This document shows, one piece after another, positions 24,243 to 32,309 of a stretch of DNA of 64,000 nucleotides. A model generated the notes under the pieces. It was not told where the DNA came from. It searched no databases and worked only from the letters and a program-made list of their open reading frames with translations. Both the position numbers and the translations under genes were made by a program. This DNA comes from Xanthobacteraceae bacterium (GTDB lineage Bacteria > Pseudomonadota > Alphaproteobacteria > Rhizobiales > Xanthobacteraceae): NCBI GenBank assembly GCA_029239875.1, contig JARBUD010000013.1, positions 226,134 to 290,133 of the forward strand, in the 5' to 3' direction. The stretch's first letter is position 1. Every line of letters starts with the position of its first letter.

Positions 24243-24473
24243 TCAATGGCCTTTTTCGAGCTTGTCGAGACGTTTCTCGATCGCCTCGATGCGGTCCTCG
24301 AATTCGGCGGTGGCATAGCGGCCAAGCACGGACTCGCCGTGCATGGCCTGCTTCAGGCTCTCGATCTTGGCGTCGAGACCATCGAAGCGGCTTCGGTTTT
24401 CTTGCCGACTGGCGTCCATCTCCGCGCGGATCTCGCGCAGCAGCTTCAGGATGAAATTGTCCGGCTCGCTCAT
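24243..24473 (-). CDS. Small coiled-coil protein between metF and metH
   Basis: A 76-aa, highly charged helical protein. FILKLLREIRAEMDASRQEN and the final IEAIEKRLDKLEKGH show heptad spacing of hydrophobic residues with many Glu and Arg, so a coiled coil is likely. The start at 24473 is fixed by GGAGG 7 nt upstream. I know no function. Similar short coiled-coil proteins are common in Rhizobiales, but its place inside the metF-metH run is unusual. Confidence 0.7.
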   Translation of the reverse strand: MSEPDNFILKLLREIRAEMDASRQENRSRFDGLDAKIESLKQAMHGESVLGRYATAEFEDRIEAIEKRLDKLEKGH

Positions 24474-24522
24474 TCGAAAGCCTCCGCAGGTCCCTACTAT
24501 ATAGGGCAACGCACGCCTTTAC

Positions 24523-25449
24523 CTACGCCGCCGCCTGCCCGTTGCTCTGCCCCGCCTCCTGCGGCGGGCGGATGCCGAGCAGGTGGCAGATGGCGTAGAC
24601 GAGGTCGGCGCGGTTGAGCGTGTAGAAGTGGAACTCGGTGACTCCCCGGTCCACTAGGTCAAACACCTGCTCGGCCGCCACCGCGGCGGCGATGAGCTTG
24701 CGGGTCTCGGGATCGTTGTCGAGCCCCTCGAAGCGGCCGGCGAGCCAGTCCGGCATGTAGGTGCCGGTCTTCTCTGAGAAATTCTTCGCCTGCTTGAAGT
24801 TCGACACCGGCAGGATGCCCGGCACGACGGGGACGTCGATGCCCCGCGCGCGCACCTTGTCGAGATAGGCGAAATAGAGGTCGTTGTCGAAGAAGCACTG
24901 GGTGATCGCCCGCGTCGCGCCGGCATCGACCTTGGCCGCGAGGATGTCGAGGTCGGTGTCAAAGGACGGACTCTCCGGGTGCTTCTCGGGATAGGCCGAG
25001 ACCGACACCTCGAAATTGGCGGTGCGGCGGATGCCGGCGACGAGGTCGGCCGAGGTCTTGTAGCCCTCCGGGTGCGGCTCATAATGATGGCCGACGCCGC
25101 CCGGCGGATCACCGCGCAGGGCCACGATGTGGCGCACGCCGGCATCCCAATAGCCGCGCACCACATCGTCCACTTCCCCCTTGGAGGCGGAAACGCAGGT
25201 CAGATGCGCCGCCGGGGCGAGGCGCGTTTCCTTGACGATGCGCTCGACCGTGGCATGGGTGCGCTCGCGCGTCGAGCCGCCGGCGCCATAGGTCACCGAG
25301 ACGAATTTCGGCGCCAGCGGCGCAAGCCGGGTGATGGAGTTCCACAGCGTCGCCTCCATCTCCGCCGTCTTGGGCGGGAAGAACTCGAACGACACCGAAA
25401 CCGGCCGCCCGCCGGCGCGGCGGCTGCGGCGCTCGACATCCGACGACAT
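24523..25449 (-). CDS. metF: Methylenetetrahydrofolate reductase (MetF)
   Basis: A 308-aa flavoprotein that reduces methylene- to methyl-tetrahydrofolate, the methyl donor for MetH. Family blocks are VSFEFFPPKTAEMEATLW at the N-terminus (catalytic Glu), FVSVTYGAGGSTRERT, IVALRGDPPGG, and QCFFDNDLYFAYLDKVRARG. Its ATG shares one base with the stop of the ArsR-methyltransferase gene (TGATG), so it is translationally coupled to its likely regulator. Confidence 0.96.
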   Translation of the reverse strand: MSSDVERRSRRAGGRPVSVSFEFFPPKTAEMEATLWNSITRLAPLAPKFVSVTYGAGGSTRERTHATVERIVKETRLAPAAHLTCVSASKGEVDDVVRGYWDAGVRHIVALRGDPPGGVGHHYEPHPEGYKTSADLVAGIRRTANFEVSVSAYPEKHPESPSFDTDLDILAAKVDAGATRAITQCFFDNDLYFAYLDKVRARGIDVPVVPGILPVSNFKQAKNFSEKTGTYMPDWLAGRFEGLDNDPETRKLIAAAVAAEQVFDLVDRGVTEFHFYTLNRADLVYAICHLLGIRPPQEAGQSNGQAAA

Positions 25450-26447
25450 CAGGCGACCTCCTTCTTCTGTTGGGCATCCGCCAATACGACGCGCGGGTCG
25501 CGGGCGAGCCAGAGCGAAACGGTGAGCCCGCCATCGCCTTTCGGCGCCAGCAGGCGATGGGATTGCGGGGCGAGGCCGGCCTGCGCCAGCCAGCTCTCCA
25601 TGATCTCCGGCGCGAAGCCGAGGCGGCGATGGGCGTGCTGCTCGCGCAGGAATTCGAGGTCGTGCGGGTCGAAATCGACCACCAGCAGCCGCCCGCCGGG
25701 ACGCAGCACACGGGCCGCCTCCTTCAGCGCGCGGGGCGCATCTTCAAGGAAATGAAGGACTTGATGGATGACGACCACGTCGAAGGCGTCGCGCGGCAGA
25801 GCGAGATTGTAGATGTCGCCCTGCCGGACGGTGGCGTTGCGCACGCCGGCGCGCTCCAGATTGGCGCGGGCGACGGCGAGCATCTCGGCCGAGAGGTCGA
25901 TGCCGACGCCGCGCTCCATCTCGTCGGCGAAGAGTTCGAGAATGCGGCCCGTGCCGGTGCCGAGGTCGAGCAGCGCCCCGACGCGCGTGCCGGAAAGTAT
26001 TGATTGGATTGCCGATTCTACCTCAGCCTCCGGCGCGTGCAGGCGGCGGATGGCGTCCCACTCATGGGCATGGGCACGGAAATAAGCCTGCGCCTGCTCG
26101 GCCCGCGCGGCGCGCACCGCCTCCAGCCGCTCGCGGTCGCGCAGCAATATGTCGTCGTCCGGCGCCATCAGGTCGAGCAGGGCATCGGTGAGCGCAGCGC
26201 CGGGCGCGTCGGTAGCGCGGCGATAGAATACCCAGCTCGCCTCGCGGAAACGCTCGACCAGGCCGGCCTCGGCCAGAAGCTTGAGATGGCGCGAGATTCG
26301 CGGCTGCGACTGGCCCAGAATCTCGGTAAGCTCGGAAACGGTGAGCTCCCCCTCCCCGATCAGCGCCAGGAGGCGCAGGCGCGTGTCCTCGCCGGCCGCC
26401 TTGAGGCCGTCGAGCAGCAGCGCGAAACTGAGCGGGGAAGCGGGCAC
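25449..26447 (-). CDS. ArsR-type regulator fused to a SAM methyltransferase domain (SahR-like)
   Basis: A 332-aa fusion. Residues 1-95 form an ArsR winged helix-turn-helix (LTVSELTEILGQSQPRISRH, then LLAEAGLVERFREASWVFY). Residues 140-330 form a class I methyltransferase (LLDLGTGTGRILELFADEME, then VVIHQVLHFLEDA). Known proteobacterial SahR proteins are ArsR regulators of methionine-cycle genes that respond to S-adenosylhomocysteine, and some carry this methyltransferase domain. The lead position before metF and a perfect palindrome 18 bp upstream support that role here. The GTG start has AGGAGG 4 nt before it. It has no Cys-rich metal site of the arsenic ArsR kind. Confidence 0.85.
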   Translation of the reverse strand: MPASPLSFALLLDGLKAAGEDTRLRLLALIGEGELTVSELTEILGQSQPRISRHLKLLAEAGLVERFREASWVFYRRATDAPGAALTDALLDLMAPDDDILLRDRERLEAVRAARAEQAQAYFRAHAHEWDAIRRLHAPEAEVESAIQSILSGTRVGALLDLGTGTGRILELFADEMERGVGIDLSAEMLAVARANLERAGVRNATVRQGDIYNLALPRDAFDVVVIHQVLHFLEDAPRALKEAARVLRPGGRLLVVDFDPHDLEFLREQHAHRRLGFAPEIMESWLAQAGLAPQSHRLLAPKGDGGLTVSLWLARDPRVVLADAQQKKEVA

Positions 26448-26465
26448 ACGACCTCCTGAAAAGAT

Positions 26466-26481
26466 ATAAAGATATCTTTAT
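26466..26481. promoter_or_regulatory. Perfect 16-bp palindrome, probable SahR-type operator
   Basis: ATAAAGATATCTTTAT is fully self-complementary and lies 18 bp before the GTG of the ArsR-methyltransferase gene, in the divergent gap with trmO. The A/T content is striking in this GC-rich DNA. ArsR-family operators are typically such palindromes; the assignment to this regulator is an inference from position. Confidence 0.7.
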
Positions 26482-26597
26482 GTCTTATCATGAGGGAGCG
26501 CAAGAGGCCGCCGTGGGGCCCGGCGCTCACATACACGGGATAAGCCGCATCGGTGGCAACGATGGTGGCGTAAAAGGTGACATTCGGGAGAAAAGTG

Positions 26598-27164
26598 GTG
26601 ACATCGCGCAACGCCACCGACGTCGGCATGGCCACCGGTGCGCCGGACCACGTTGACCGCACGACCGGCTTCGGCATCCGCCCCGGCGAGGTCGCGGTCG
26701 AGCTGCCGGCCGCGCCCGACGCCGGGCTCTATTTCATCGGCCGCCTCCGCACGCCATGGAAGAGCCGCGCCGAGTGCCCGAAGAACTCGCGCGGCTCCGA
26801 TGCCATCTGCACCGTGGAGATCGACCCCGCCTTCCAACCGGCGCTGGAGGGGCTGGAGGGCACCACCCATCTCTGGCTGCTCTATTTCATGGACCGCGCG
26901 CCGCGGAACCTCGTCGTGCAGGTACCGAAGACCTATGGTCAGGGCCGCGGCACCTTCGCCTTGCGCAGCCCCGCCCGGCCGAACCCGATCGCGATGAGCG
27001 CCGTACGGCTTCTCGGCATCGAGGACGGCCGGCTGAAGGTCGTCGGGCTCGACTGCCTCGACGGCACCCCGCTCATCGACATCAAGCCCTATTTCGCCTC
27101 GACCGACTGCTTCCCCGAGGCCGTCGTCGGCTGGCATCGCGACCGCGAGGCCGGGCCTTCCTGA
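26598..27164 (+). CDS. trmO: TsaA/TrmO-like tRNA (Thr) A37 N6-methyltransferase
   Basis: A 188-aa protein with the TsaA beta-barrel hallmarks: YFIGRLRTPWKSRAECPKN, LEGTTHLWLLYFMDRA, and FALRSPARPNPIAMSAVRLL (the RSP.RPNPI signature), then GLDCLDGTPLIDIKPYF. TrmO uses S-adenosylmethionine to methylate t6A37 of threonine tRNA. The GTG at 26598 has GGGAG 7 nt upstream; another GTG at 26595 and an earlier one at 26577 are less well placed. It is divergent from the SahR-like gene and might share its operator, which would fit a SAM-using enzyme. Confidence 0.85.
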   Translation: MTSRNATDVGMATGAPDHVDRTTGFGIRPGEVAVELPAAPDAGLYFIGRLRTPWKSRAECPKNSRGSDAICTVEIDPAFQPALEGLEGTTHLWLLYFMDRAPRNLVVQVPKTYGQGRGTFALRSPARPNPIAMSAVRLLGIEDGRLKVVGLDCLDGTPLIDIKPYFASTDCFPEAVVGWHRDREAGPS

Positions 27165-27181
27165 ATGCCCGACCTAAAACG

Positions 27182-27289
27182 CCCTCATCCTGAGGTGCGA
27201 GCGCAGCGAGCCTCGAAGGATGGTCGCTTAAGAACACCCGGACGAGCATCCTTCGAGGCCCGGCTTTGCCGGGCACCTCAGGATGAGGG
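27182..27289. repeat. Interspersed palindromic repeat, family A, copy 2
   Basis: It begins CCCTCATCCTGAGGTGC and ends in the inverse GCACCTCAGGATGAGGG, with the same inner CTCGAAGGATG / CATCCTTCGAG pair as the other copies. It lies in the 349-bp gap between trmO and the next gene; the other 220 bp of that gap show no gene that I can support. Confidence 0.9.
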
Positions 27290-27513
27290 TGCTGCTGGCG
27301 GAACCGGAATTTCGGCCACCCCTGACGCAAAGTAAGACTGCCGTATCGGCAGGTGTGGCAGGAATACATCGGCCGCGAGCGCCGCGCATGCGTGACAGGC
27401 CCGTGACGGTTCCCGACTCAGTCTGGTCTTGAACCTGCCTTGATCCTGCGTCATTCCCTCGCGACAAGCATTCACGCCACCTTGTCCTGGCAGATTCGAT
27501 TTAAGGCTAGATG

Positions 27514-28725
27514 ATGGTCGTTCGCCTCGGTTTCGCTCCCGCTGTCGCCCTCTCGGTCCTCGCGTCGGTCGGCACCGCCAGCGCCCAGTACTATCCCGCC
27601 GAACAATCCGCCCCCGCCGCGCAGGACGGTTCCGCCTATGAGGCGGCGGCCGGCAACCGCGCGGTCGAGGACGTGCAGGTCCCGGCGGCCTACGATCCCT
27701 ACGGCACTCCGCAGCAGAACGGCGCCGCGCCGGCCTATGGCGCGCCGCAGGCCACCTACCAGACGCCGCCCGGCGTGCGCGATCCCTATGCGGCGCAGCC
27801 GCCGGCGGGCGTGAACGGCAATGGGCAGGCTGGTGTGGGCCAGGCGCGCGGCAACGTTCCCCCGGGCGTGCCGCCGATCGCCGACGCGCCCTATGCCAAT
27901 CCGGCGAGCCAGCCGGCCGGCTATCCGGCGGGCGCCTATTCCGGCCAGCCCCCGGCGGGCATGGCCTCGCCCTATGGCAACACCGCCGCCTATGGCCAGC
28001 CCGCCCAGGGTCAGCCGGCGCAGGGCCAGCCTGCGCAGGGGCGCGCCGCCTATGGCCAGCCGGCCGCGGTGCCGCCGCAGAGCCTCGACAACAACTACGG
28101 CGCCAACGGCTCCAGCGTCGCCATGCTGCCGCCCGAGGATCAGCCGGAGACCGGCCCCGCCAAGGCGCTGCCGGCGAACCTGCAGCGGCAGGAGGTCGAC
28201 TACGTGACGAAGGAGCCGGCTGGCACCATCGTCATCGATACGCCGAACACCTACCTCTATTACGTGCAGGGGGGCGGCAAGGCGACCCGCTACGGCATCG
28301 GCGTCGGCCGCGAGGGCTTCACCTGGGCCGGCACCGAGAAGGTCTCGGCGAAGAAGGAATGGGCCGACTGGCGCCCGCCGGCGGAGATGATCGAGCGCCA
28401 GCCCTATCTGCCGCGCTTCATGGCCGGCGGCGCGGGCAACCCGCTGGGCTCGCGCACCATGTATCTGGGCGGCACCATCTACCGCATCCACGGCACCAAC
28501 CAGCCCTCCACCATCGGCAAGTTCATGTCCTCGGGCTGCATCCGCATGCTCAACGAGGATGTCGAGAACCTGTACGACCGCGTGAAGGTCGGCACCCGGG
28601 TCGTGGTGCTGCCGGGCAACCCGCCGGCCACCGCCTCGGCCGCGCCGGCTCCCGCGACCACCGGCTCGGTGCCGGAGGCGACCGCTGCCATGCCGGTGGC
28701 GCAGAACGGCGTCGCCGTTCGCTGA
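27514..28725 (+). CDS. L,D-transpeptidase (ErfK/YkuD) with a long Pro/Ala/Gln/Tyr-rich linker
   Basis: A 403-aa secreted protein. The signal peptide MVVRLGFAPAVALSVLASVG is cleaved after TASA. Residues 25-215 are a low-complexity region rich in P, A, G, Q and Y with AYGQPAQGQPAQ-type repeats, likely a cell-wall-spanning linker. The C-terminal YkuD domain has the His and Cys motif YRIHGTNQPSTIGKFMSSG followed by CIRM (His..Ser-Ser-Gly-Cys) and ends with Ala/Pro stretches. AAGG is 7 nt before the ATG at 27514; a second ATG at 27511 is also possible. A terminator follows at 28752. Its likely role is peptidoglycan 3-3 cross-linking or outer-membrane protein attachment. Confidence 0.9.
   Translation: MVVRLGFAPAVALSVLASVGTASAQYYPAEQSAPAAQDGSAYEAAAGNRAVEDVQVPAAYDPYGTPQQNGAAPAYGAPQATYQTPPGVRDPYAAQPPAGVNGNGQAGVGQARGNVPPGVPPIADAPYANPASQPAGYPAGAYSGQPPAGMASPYGNTAAYGQPAQGQPAQGQPAQGRAAYGQPAAVPPQSLDNNYGANGSSVAMLPPEDQPETGPAKALPANLQRQEVDYVTKEPAGTIVIDTPNTYLYYVQGGGKATRYGIGVGREGFTWAGTEKVSAKKEWADWRPPAEMIERQPYLPRFMAGGAGNPLGSRTMYLGGTIYRIHGTNQPSTIGKFMSSGCIRMLNEDVENLYDRVKVGTRVVVLPGNPPATASAAPAPATTGSVPEATAAMPVAQNGVAVR
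27994..28038 (+). repeat. 15-bp tandem repeat (3 units) in the transpeptidase linker
   Basis: Three units of the pattern GGCCAGCCNGCNCAG encode GQPAQ three times. The third-position differences between units suggest an older expansion under selection for the peptide. Confidence 0.85.
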
Positions 28726-28751
28726 GCCGCCTTCTCAGCTCCTGAACGTCA

Positions 28752-28790
28752 TCCCGGACGGCCGAAGGGCCGCTCCGGGATTTTCTTTTT
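28752..28790 (+). terminator. Intrinsic terminator after the transpeptidase gene, built from a family B repeat
   Basis: TCCCGGA pairs with TCCGGGA, and inside it CGGCC pairs with GGCCG around GAA(G), followed by TTTTCTTTTT. The sequence just before reads GTCATCCCGG, the same opening as the family B repeats, so a truncated repeat appears to serve as terminator. Confidence 0.85.
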
Positions 28791-28832
28791 GTGCGGGGTG
28801 GTTTCGTAGGTTCGGACATTCCCTTCGGAGGA

Positions 28833-28940
28833 GCCTCATCCTGAGGTGCTGGCCGGAGGCCAGCCTCGAAGGATGCTCATCCGGGTTCGCTGTAACGACC
28901 ATCCTTCGAGGCTCGCTGCGCGAGCACCTCAGGATGAGGG
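28833..28940. repeat. Interspersed palindromic repeat, family A, copy 3
   Basis: The arm CCTCATCCTGAGGTGC and its inverse GCACCTCAGGATGAGG frame the same inner pair as in copies 1 and 2. It lies between the transpeptidase terminator and the next hydrolase gene; with the terminator it fills most of the 316-bp gap there. Confidence 0.9.
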
Positions 28941-29041
28941 CGCATTGTGAGCTTTGCCCCCGAAGCGCGCGATGAGACGGGTTGCACGAGGCGCCGGTCC
29001 GTGCTGCCGTCCCTCCGCCAACAAGCGTGGAGTTACGGATT

Positions 29042-29971
29042 ATGCGGCGTCGACACTTTCCGGCGGCGACGGCCACTTCCGGAGGCACCAGCGTTGCGCC
29101 GTCGTCCGCCCAGCCGGCGCGGGTGTTCCTCGACTACACGCAGGAGCAGCTCGACAGGGCCTATGACCAGTCCTTCTGGGCGCCGCAGATGGCGGAGCTG
29201 GAGACCGACGACGGCGCGAGGAGCGCCGAGGTTCGCCGGAAGATGCCACCGCGGACAGAGCGCTACGGTGCGAGCGACGTGGATCTCATCGACATCTTCA
29301 CGCCGCCCAATCCGCACGGCGTACCCGTCCTGATCTTCATCCATGGCGGAGCCTGGACGCGCAACTCCCGGCAGGACGCGTCGTTTCCGGCGCCGGCCGT
29401 GGTCGGACGAGGGGCTGCTTATTTGGCGCCCGACTTCGGCAGCCTGAAGACCACTCGTCTACCTGAGATGATCGAGAATTGCCGGCGCGCGCTCGAATGG
29501 ACGATCCGCAACGCCGCGAGCTTCGGTGGCGATGCCGGCCGCGTCTTCCTCGCTGGCCATTCGTCGGGCGCCCATCTTGCGGGCTGCGTGCTCATCACCG
29601 ATTGGACTGCGCGTGGGCTGCCTGCTGACGCCATCAAGGGCGCGCTGCTGATGAGCGGCATGTACGATCTCTATCCGGTGCGGCTCTCCTCGCGCAGCAA
29701 ATTCCTCCACATCACGCCGCAGGAGGAAGAGGCAGCCAGTCCGATGCGCCACCTCAACCGAATCGCCTGCCCGATCGCCGTCACCTCGGCCGACGAGGAC
29801 AGCCCGGAATTCAAGCGCCAGTCGGCAGTCTTCGCCGATGCACTTCAGGGCATGGGACGACTTGCCAGCCGGACGCTTGCGTTCAACGCGAACCACTTTC
29901 AGGAAAACGGCCGCCTCGGACAGCCCGACAGTGAGATCAGTCGCGCGCTGTTCTCGCTGATGGGAATCTGA
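29042..29971 (+). CDS. Alpha/beta hydrolase, carboxylesterase/arylformamidase-like
   Basis: A 309-aa alpha/beta hydrolase. The oxyanion-hole motif HGGAW lies in VPVLIFIHGGAWTRN and the nucleophile in FLAGHSSGAHLAG. A later Asp (TSADEDSPEFKRQS) and His (NANHFQENG) complete the triad. This is the KynB2/esterase type with HGG rather than HG. GGAG is 9 nt before the ATG at 29042; an earlier in-frame start at 28982 adds 20 residues without support. No kynurenine genes are near, so the substrate is open. Confidence 0.8.
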   Translation: MRRRHFPAATATSGGTSVAPSSAQPARVFLDYTQEQLDRAYDQSFWAPQMAELETDDGARSAEVRRKMPPRTERYGASDVDLIDIFTPPNPHGVPVLIFIHGGAWTRNSRQDASFPAPAVVGRGAAYLAPDFGSLKTTRLPEMIENCRRALEWTIRNAASFGGDAGRVFLAGHSSGAHLAGCVLITDWTARGLPADAIKGALLMSGMYDLYPVRLSSRSKFLHITPQEEEAASPMRHLNRIACPIAVTSADEDSPEFKRQSAVFADALQGMGRLASRTLAFNANHFQENGRLGQPDSEISRALFSLMGI

Positions 29972-29984
29972 CGCCAGCAGCGCC

Positions 29985-30290
29985 TCGGCGCGTCGCAACT
30001 CCATCGCCCGGCGGCAGCTGCGTGAGGCGCGGGACGCCCTCAATCACCAGATTGGCGCCGATCCATTCCGGCCGCACTTCGGTGATACCGAGATGGCGGG
30101 CGATCCCGGCGAGTTCGTCCGGCGCCACGATGGAGAGCTGGCGCGAATTGCGGACTCGCCGTCGGCGATGAGGGTGCGGGCGAGCCACGCCTTGAAGCGC
30201 TGGGCCGGCACCGTGGCCGGCTCGCCGAACAGGTCGCGGGCGATATCCTATGCGGGCGTATCGGAAAGGTTCGGCATCGGCGATCCTGCG
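29985..30290 (-). pseudogene. MOSC-like remnant, broken reading frame
   Basis: On the minus strand one frame reads RQLSIVAPDELAGIARHLGI and then EVRPEWIGANLVIEGVPRLT, which looks like the core of a MOSC-domain protein (the strand with the WxGANLV..G block). Upstream, in another frame, a fragment starts MPNLSDTPA, meets a stop codon, and continues DIARDLFGEPATVPAQRFKA. The two pieces are joined by a frameshift or deletion, and no intact gene remains. The stretch from 30291 to 30442 holds nothing else that I can support. Confidence 0.5.
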
Positions 30291-30442
30291 ATAGAATGGG
30301 AAACAGCCGCCGCGCGACTACAGGCGGGCCCGGCCTGCCTATACCATGGCGCGCTCGTCCAAGGGCGAGTCGCTGGAACTCCGGGGAGCGGGACGTCGTT
30401 ACCGCCCTGCCGGCGTGGCGAGCAAGGAATGAGGATCGATCC

Positions 30443-31021
30443 ATGTCTCTTCCATCGGATTCCCTGACGCCGACTCCCGGCAGCATGCTCGCCGGGCATC
30501 TCTCCGAGCTGCGCGCCAAATGGGGCTGGTTCGTCGCGCTCGGCGTGCTGATGATCATCGCCGGCGCCATCGCCCTCGCCCATCTCGCCCTCGGCACGGT
30601 GGTGACCGTGCTCTATCTCGGCGTGCTGATGGCGGTCTCCGGTGCGGCGCAGATCTTCCACGCCTTCCAGGTCAAGGGCTGGGGCGCCTTCGCCTTCTGG
30701 CTGCTCGACGGGCTGCTCTACCTCGCCGCCGGCGTCATCGCCTTCATGAACCCGCTGCTCGCCGCCACGGTGCTCACCCTGCTGCTCGGCGCGGCGCTGA
30801 TCGTCGGCGGCATCTTCCGCCTGGTGGCGGCCTTCCAGCTGCGTCCCAATGACGGCTGGGGCTGGCTCGCCTTCTCGGCGGCGATCGCCATCCTGCTCGG
30901 CATCGAGATCATCGCCGGCTGGCCGGTGAGCGGGCTGTGGGTGCTCGGCCTGCTGCTCGGCATCGACCTCGTGCTCAACGGCGTCACCGTGCTGATGCTC
31001 GGCCTGCGGCTCAAGCGGTGA
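30443..31021 (+). CDS. HdeD family membrane protein (DUF308)
   Basis: A 192-aa membrane protein with six predicted hydrophobic helices in pairs, typical of HdeD: WFVALGVLMIIAGAIALAHL, LYLGVLMAVSGAAQIFHAF, LLDGLLYLAAGVIAFMNPLL, and so on. HdeD in enterics is linked to acid resistance; in alphaproteobacteria the role is undefined. The ATG at 30443 follows a GAGG site by 8 nt; longer in-frame starts lie in the remnant region and are unlikely. opgC follows after 13 bp, so co-transcription is possible. Confidence 0.87.
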   Translation: MSLPSDSLTPTPGSMLAGHLSELRAKWGWFVALGVLMIIAGAIALAHLALGTVVTVLYLGVLMAVSGAAQIFHAFQVKGWGAFAFWLLDGLLYLAAGVIAFMNPLLAATVLTLLLGAALIVGGIFRLVAAFQLRPNDGWGWLAFSAAIAILLGIEIIAGWPVSGLWVLGLLLGIDLVLNGVTVLMLGLRLKR

Positions 31022-31034
31022 GCCGGAGGTGAAA

Positions 31035-32309
31035 TTGGCTGCCGCCGACACGGCGGAAGACCGGGCGGGACCGGCCCACGGGCCGGCCCAGGGGGCCTCG
31101 CAGGCGGCCTCGCAGGCGGCGTCCCAGAGGGAGCCTCAGGCGGCGCAGTCGTCGTCGCAGCAGCCCCGCCCGGCGGCCAGCGGGCGGGACCTGCGGCTCG
31201 ACCTGTTCCGCGGGCTGGCGCTGTGGTTCATCTTCCTCAACCACATCCCCAACAATGTGGCGAACTGGATCACCAACCGGAATTTCGGCTTCTCCGACGC
31301 CACCGAGATCTTCGTCTTCATCTCCGGCTACACCGCCGCCATGGTCTATGGCCGCGAGCTCGACACCAGCGGCGTCATGGTCACCTCCGCGCGCATCCTC
31401 CGGCGGGCGTGGCAGCTCTACGTCGCCTTCATCTTCCTCTTCGTCATCTATCTCGCCGAGATCTCCTACGTCGTCGGCAGTTTCTCCAATCCGCTCTATG
31501 CGGAGGAGATGGGCGCGCTGCAGTTCCTCGCCGAACCGGACGTCGCTCTGGTCGAGGCGCTGCTGCTGAAGTTCCGCCCCGCCAACATGGACGTGCTGCC
31601 GCTCTACATCGCGCTGCTTGCCAGCTTCCCGCCGATCCTGTGGGCGCTGAAGAAGCGGCCGGATGCCACGCTCATGGCCTCCTTCGCGCTATGGCTGTTC
31701 GCCACCCATACCGGCTTCAACCTGCCGGCCTATCCGGACGACCGGATGTGGTTCTTCAACCCCTTCGCCTGGCAGCTCCTGTTCACCTTCGGCGGCTGGT
31801 GCGGGCTCGGCGGCAGCGACCGGCTGAGCGGCATCGTGCATTCGCGCCTCGCCCTCGCGCTGGCGTGGCTTTACCTGCTCGTGTCGCTGCTCGTGGTGAC
31901 CAGCTGGTATTGGCCGCCGCTGGAAGGACTGGTGCCGCCCGCCATCGGAGACCTGATCTATCCGATCAGCAAGACCGATCTTGCACCGCTGCGCCTGCTG
32001 CACTTCTTCGCGCTGGCGATCGTCGTGGTAAGATTAATACCGGTAGACTGGCCGGCACTGCGCTCGCCGATACTGTGGCCGATGATTTTGTGCGGCCAGA
32101 ACTCGCTGGAAGTCTTCTGCTTCGGCGTCTTCCTTTCTTTTGCCGCACATTTCGTGCTGAACGAGGTGACCGGCTCGCTGACCATGCAATTGACGCTGAG
32201 CGTGACGGGCATCGTATTGATGGTGGCTCTCTCTGCCCTGTTGTCGTGGTATGGTCGCGTCGAGCGCGATATTGCGGCGCGGAAGACGGCTAGTCGGCGC
32301 GGTTCATAG
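31035..32309 (+). CDS. opgC: OpgC family membrane acyltransferase (periplasmic glucan succinylation)
   Basis: A 424-aa membrane protein with about ten helices. The family start is RDLRLDLFRGLALWFIFLNH, then NFGFSDATEIFVFISGYTAA. OpgC adds succinyl groups to osmoregulated periplasmic glucans. The N-terminal 50 residues are polar and Ala/Gln-rich (ASQAASQAASQ) and probably cytosolic. The TTG at 31035 is the best start, with GGAGG 5 nt before it; a GTG at 31029 would overlap that site. It is directly followed, with a one-base overlap, by two SGNH-type genes. No opgG or opgH lies in this window. Confidence 0.88.
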   Translation: MAAADTAEDRAGPAHGPAQGASQAASQAASQREPQAAQSSSQQPRPAASGRDLRLDLFRGLALWFIFLNHIPNNVANWITNRNFGFSDATEIFVFISGYTAAMVYGRELDTSGVMVTSARILRRAWQLYVAFIFLFVIYLAEISYVVGSFSNPLYAEEMGALQFLAEPDVALVEALLLKFRPANMDVLPLYIALLASFPPILWALKKRPDATLMASFALWLFATHTGFNLPAYPDDRMWFFNPFAWQLLFTFGGWCGLGGSDRLSGIVHSRLALALAWLYLLVSLLVVTSWYWPPLEGLVPPAIGDLIYPISKTDLAPLRLLHFFALAIVVVRLIPVDWPALRSPILWPMILCGQNSLEVFCFGVFLSFAAHFVLNEVTGSLTMQLTLSVTGIVLMVALSALLSWYGRVERDIAARKTASRRGS

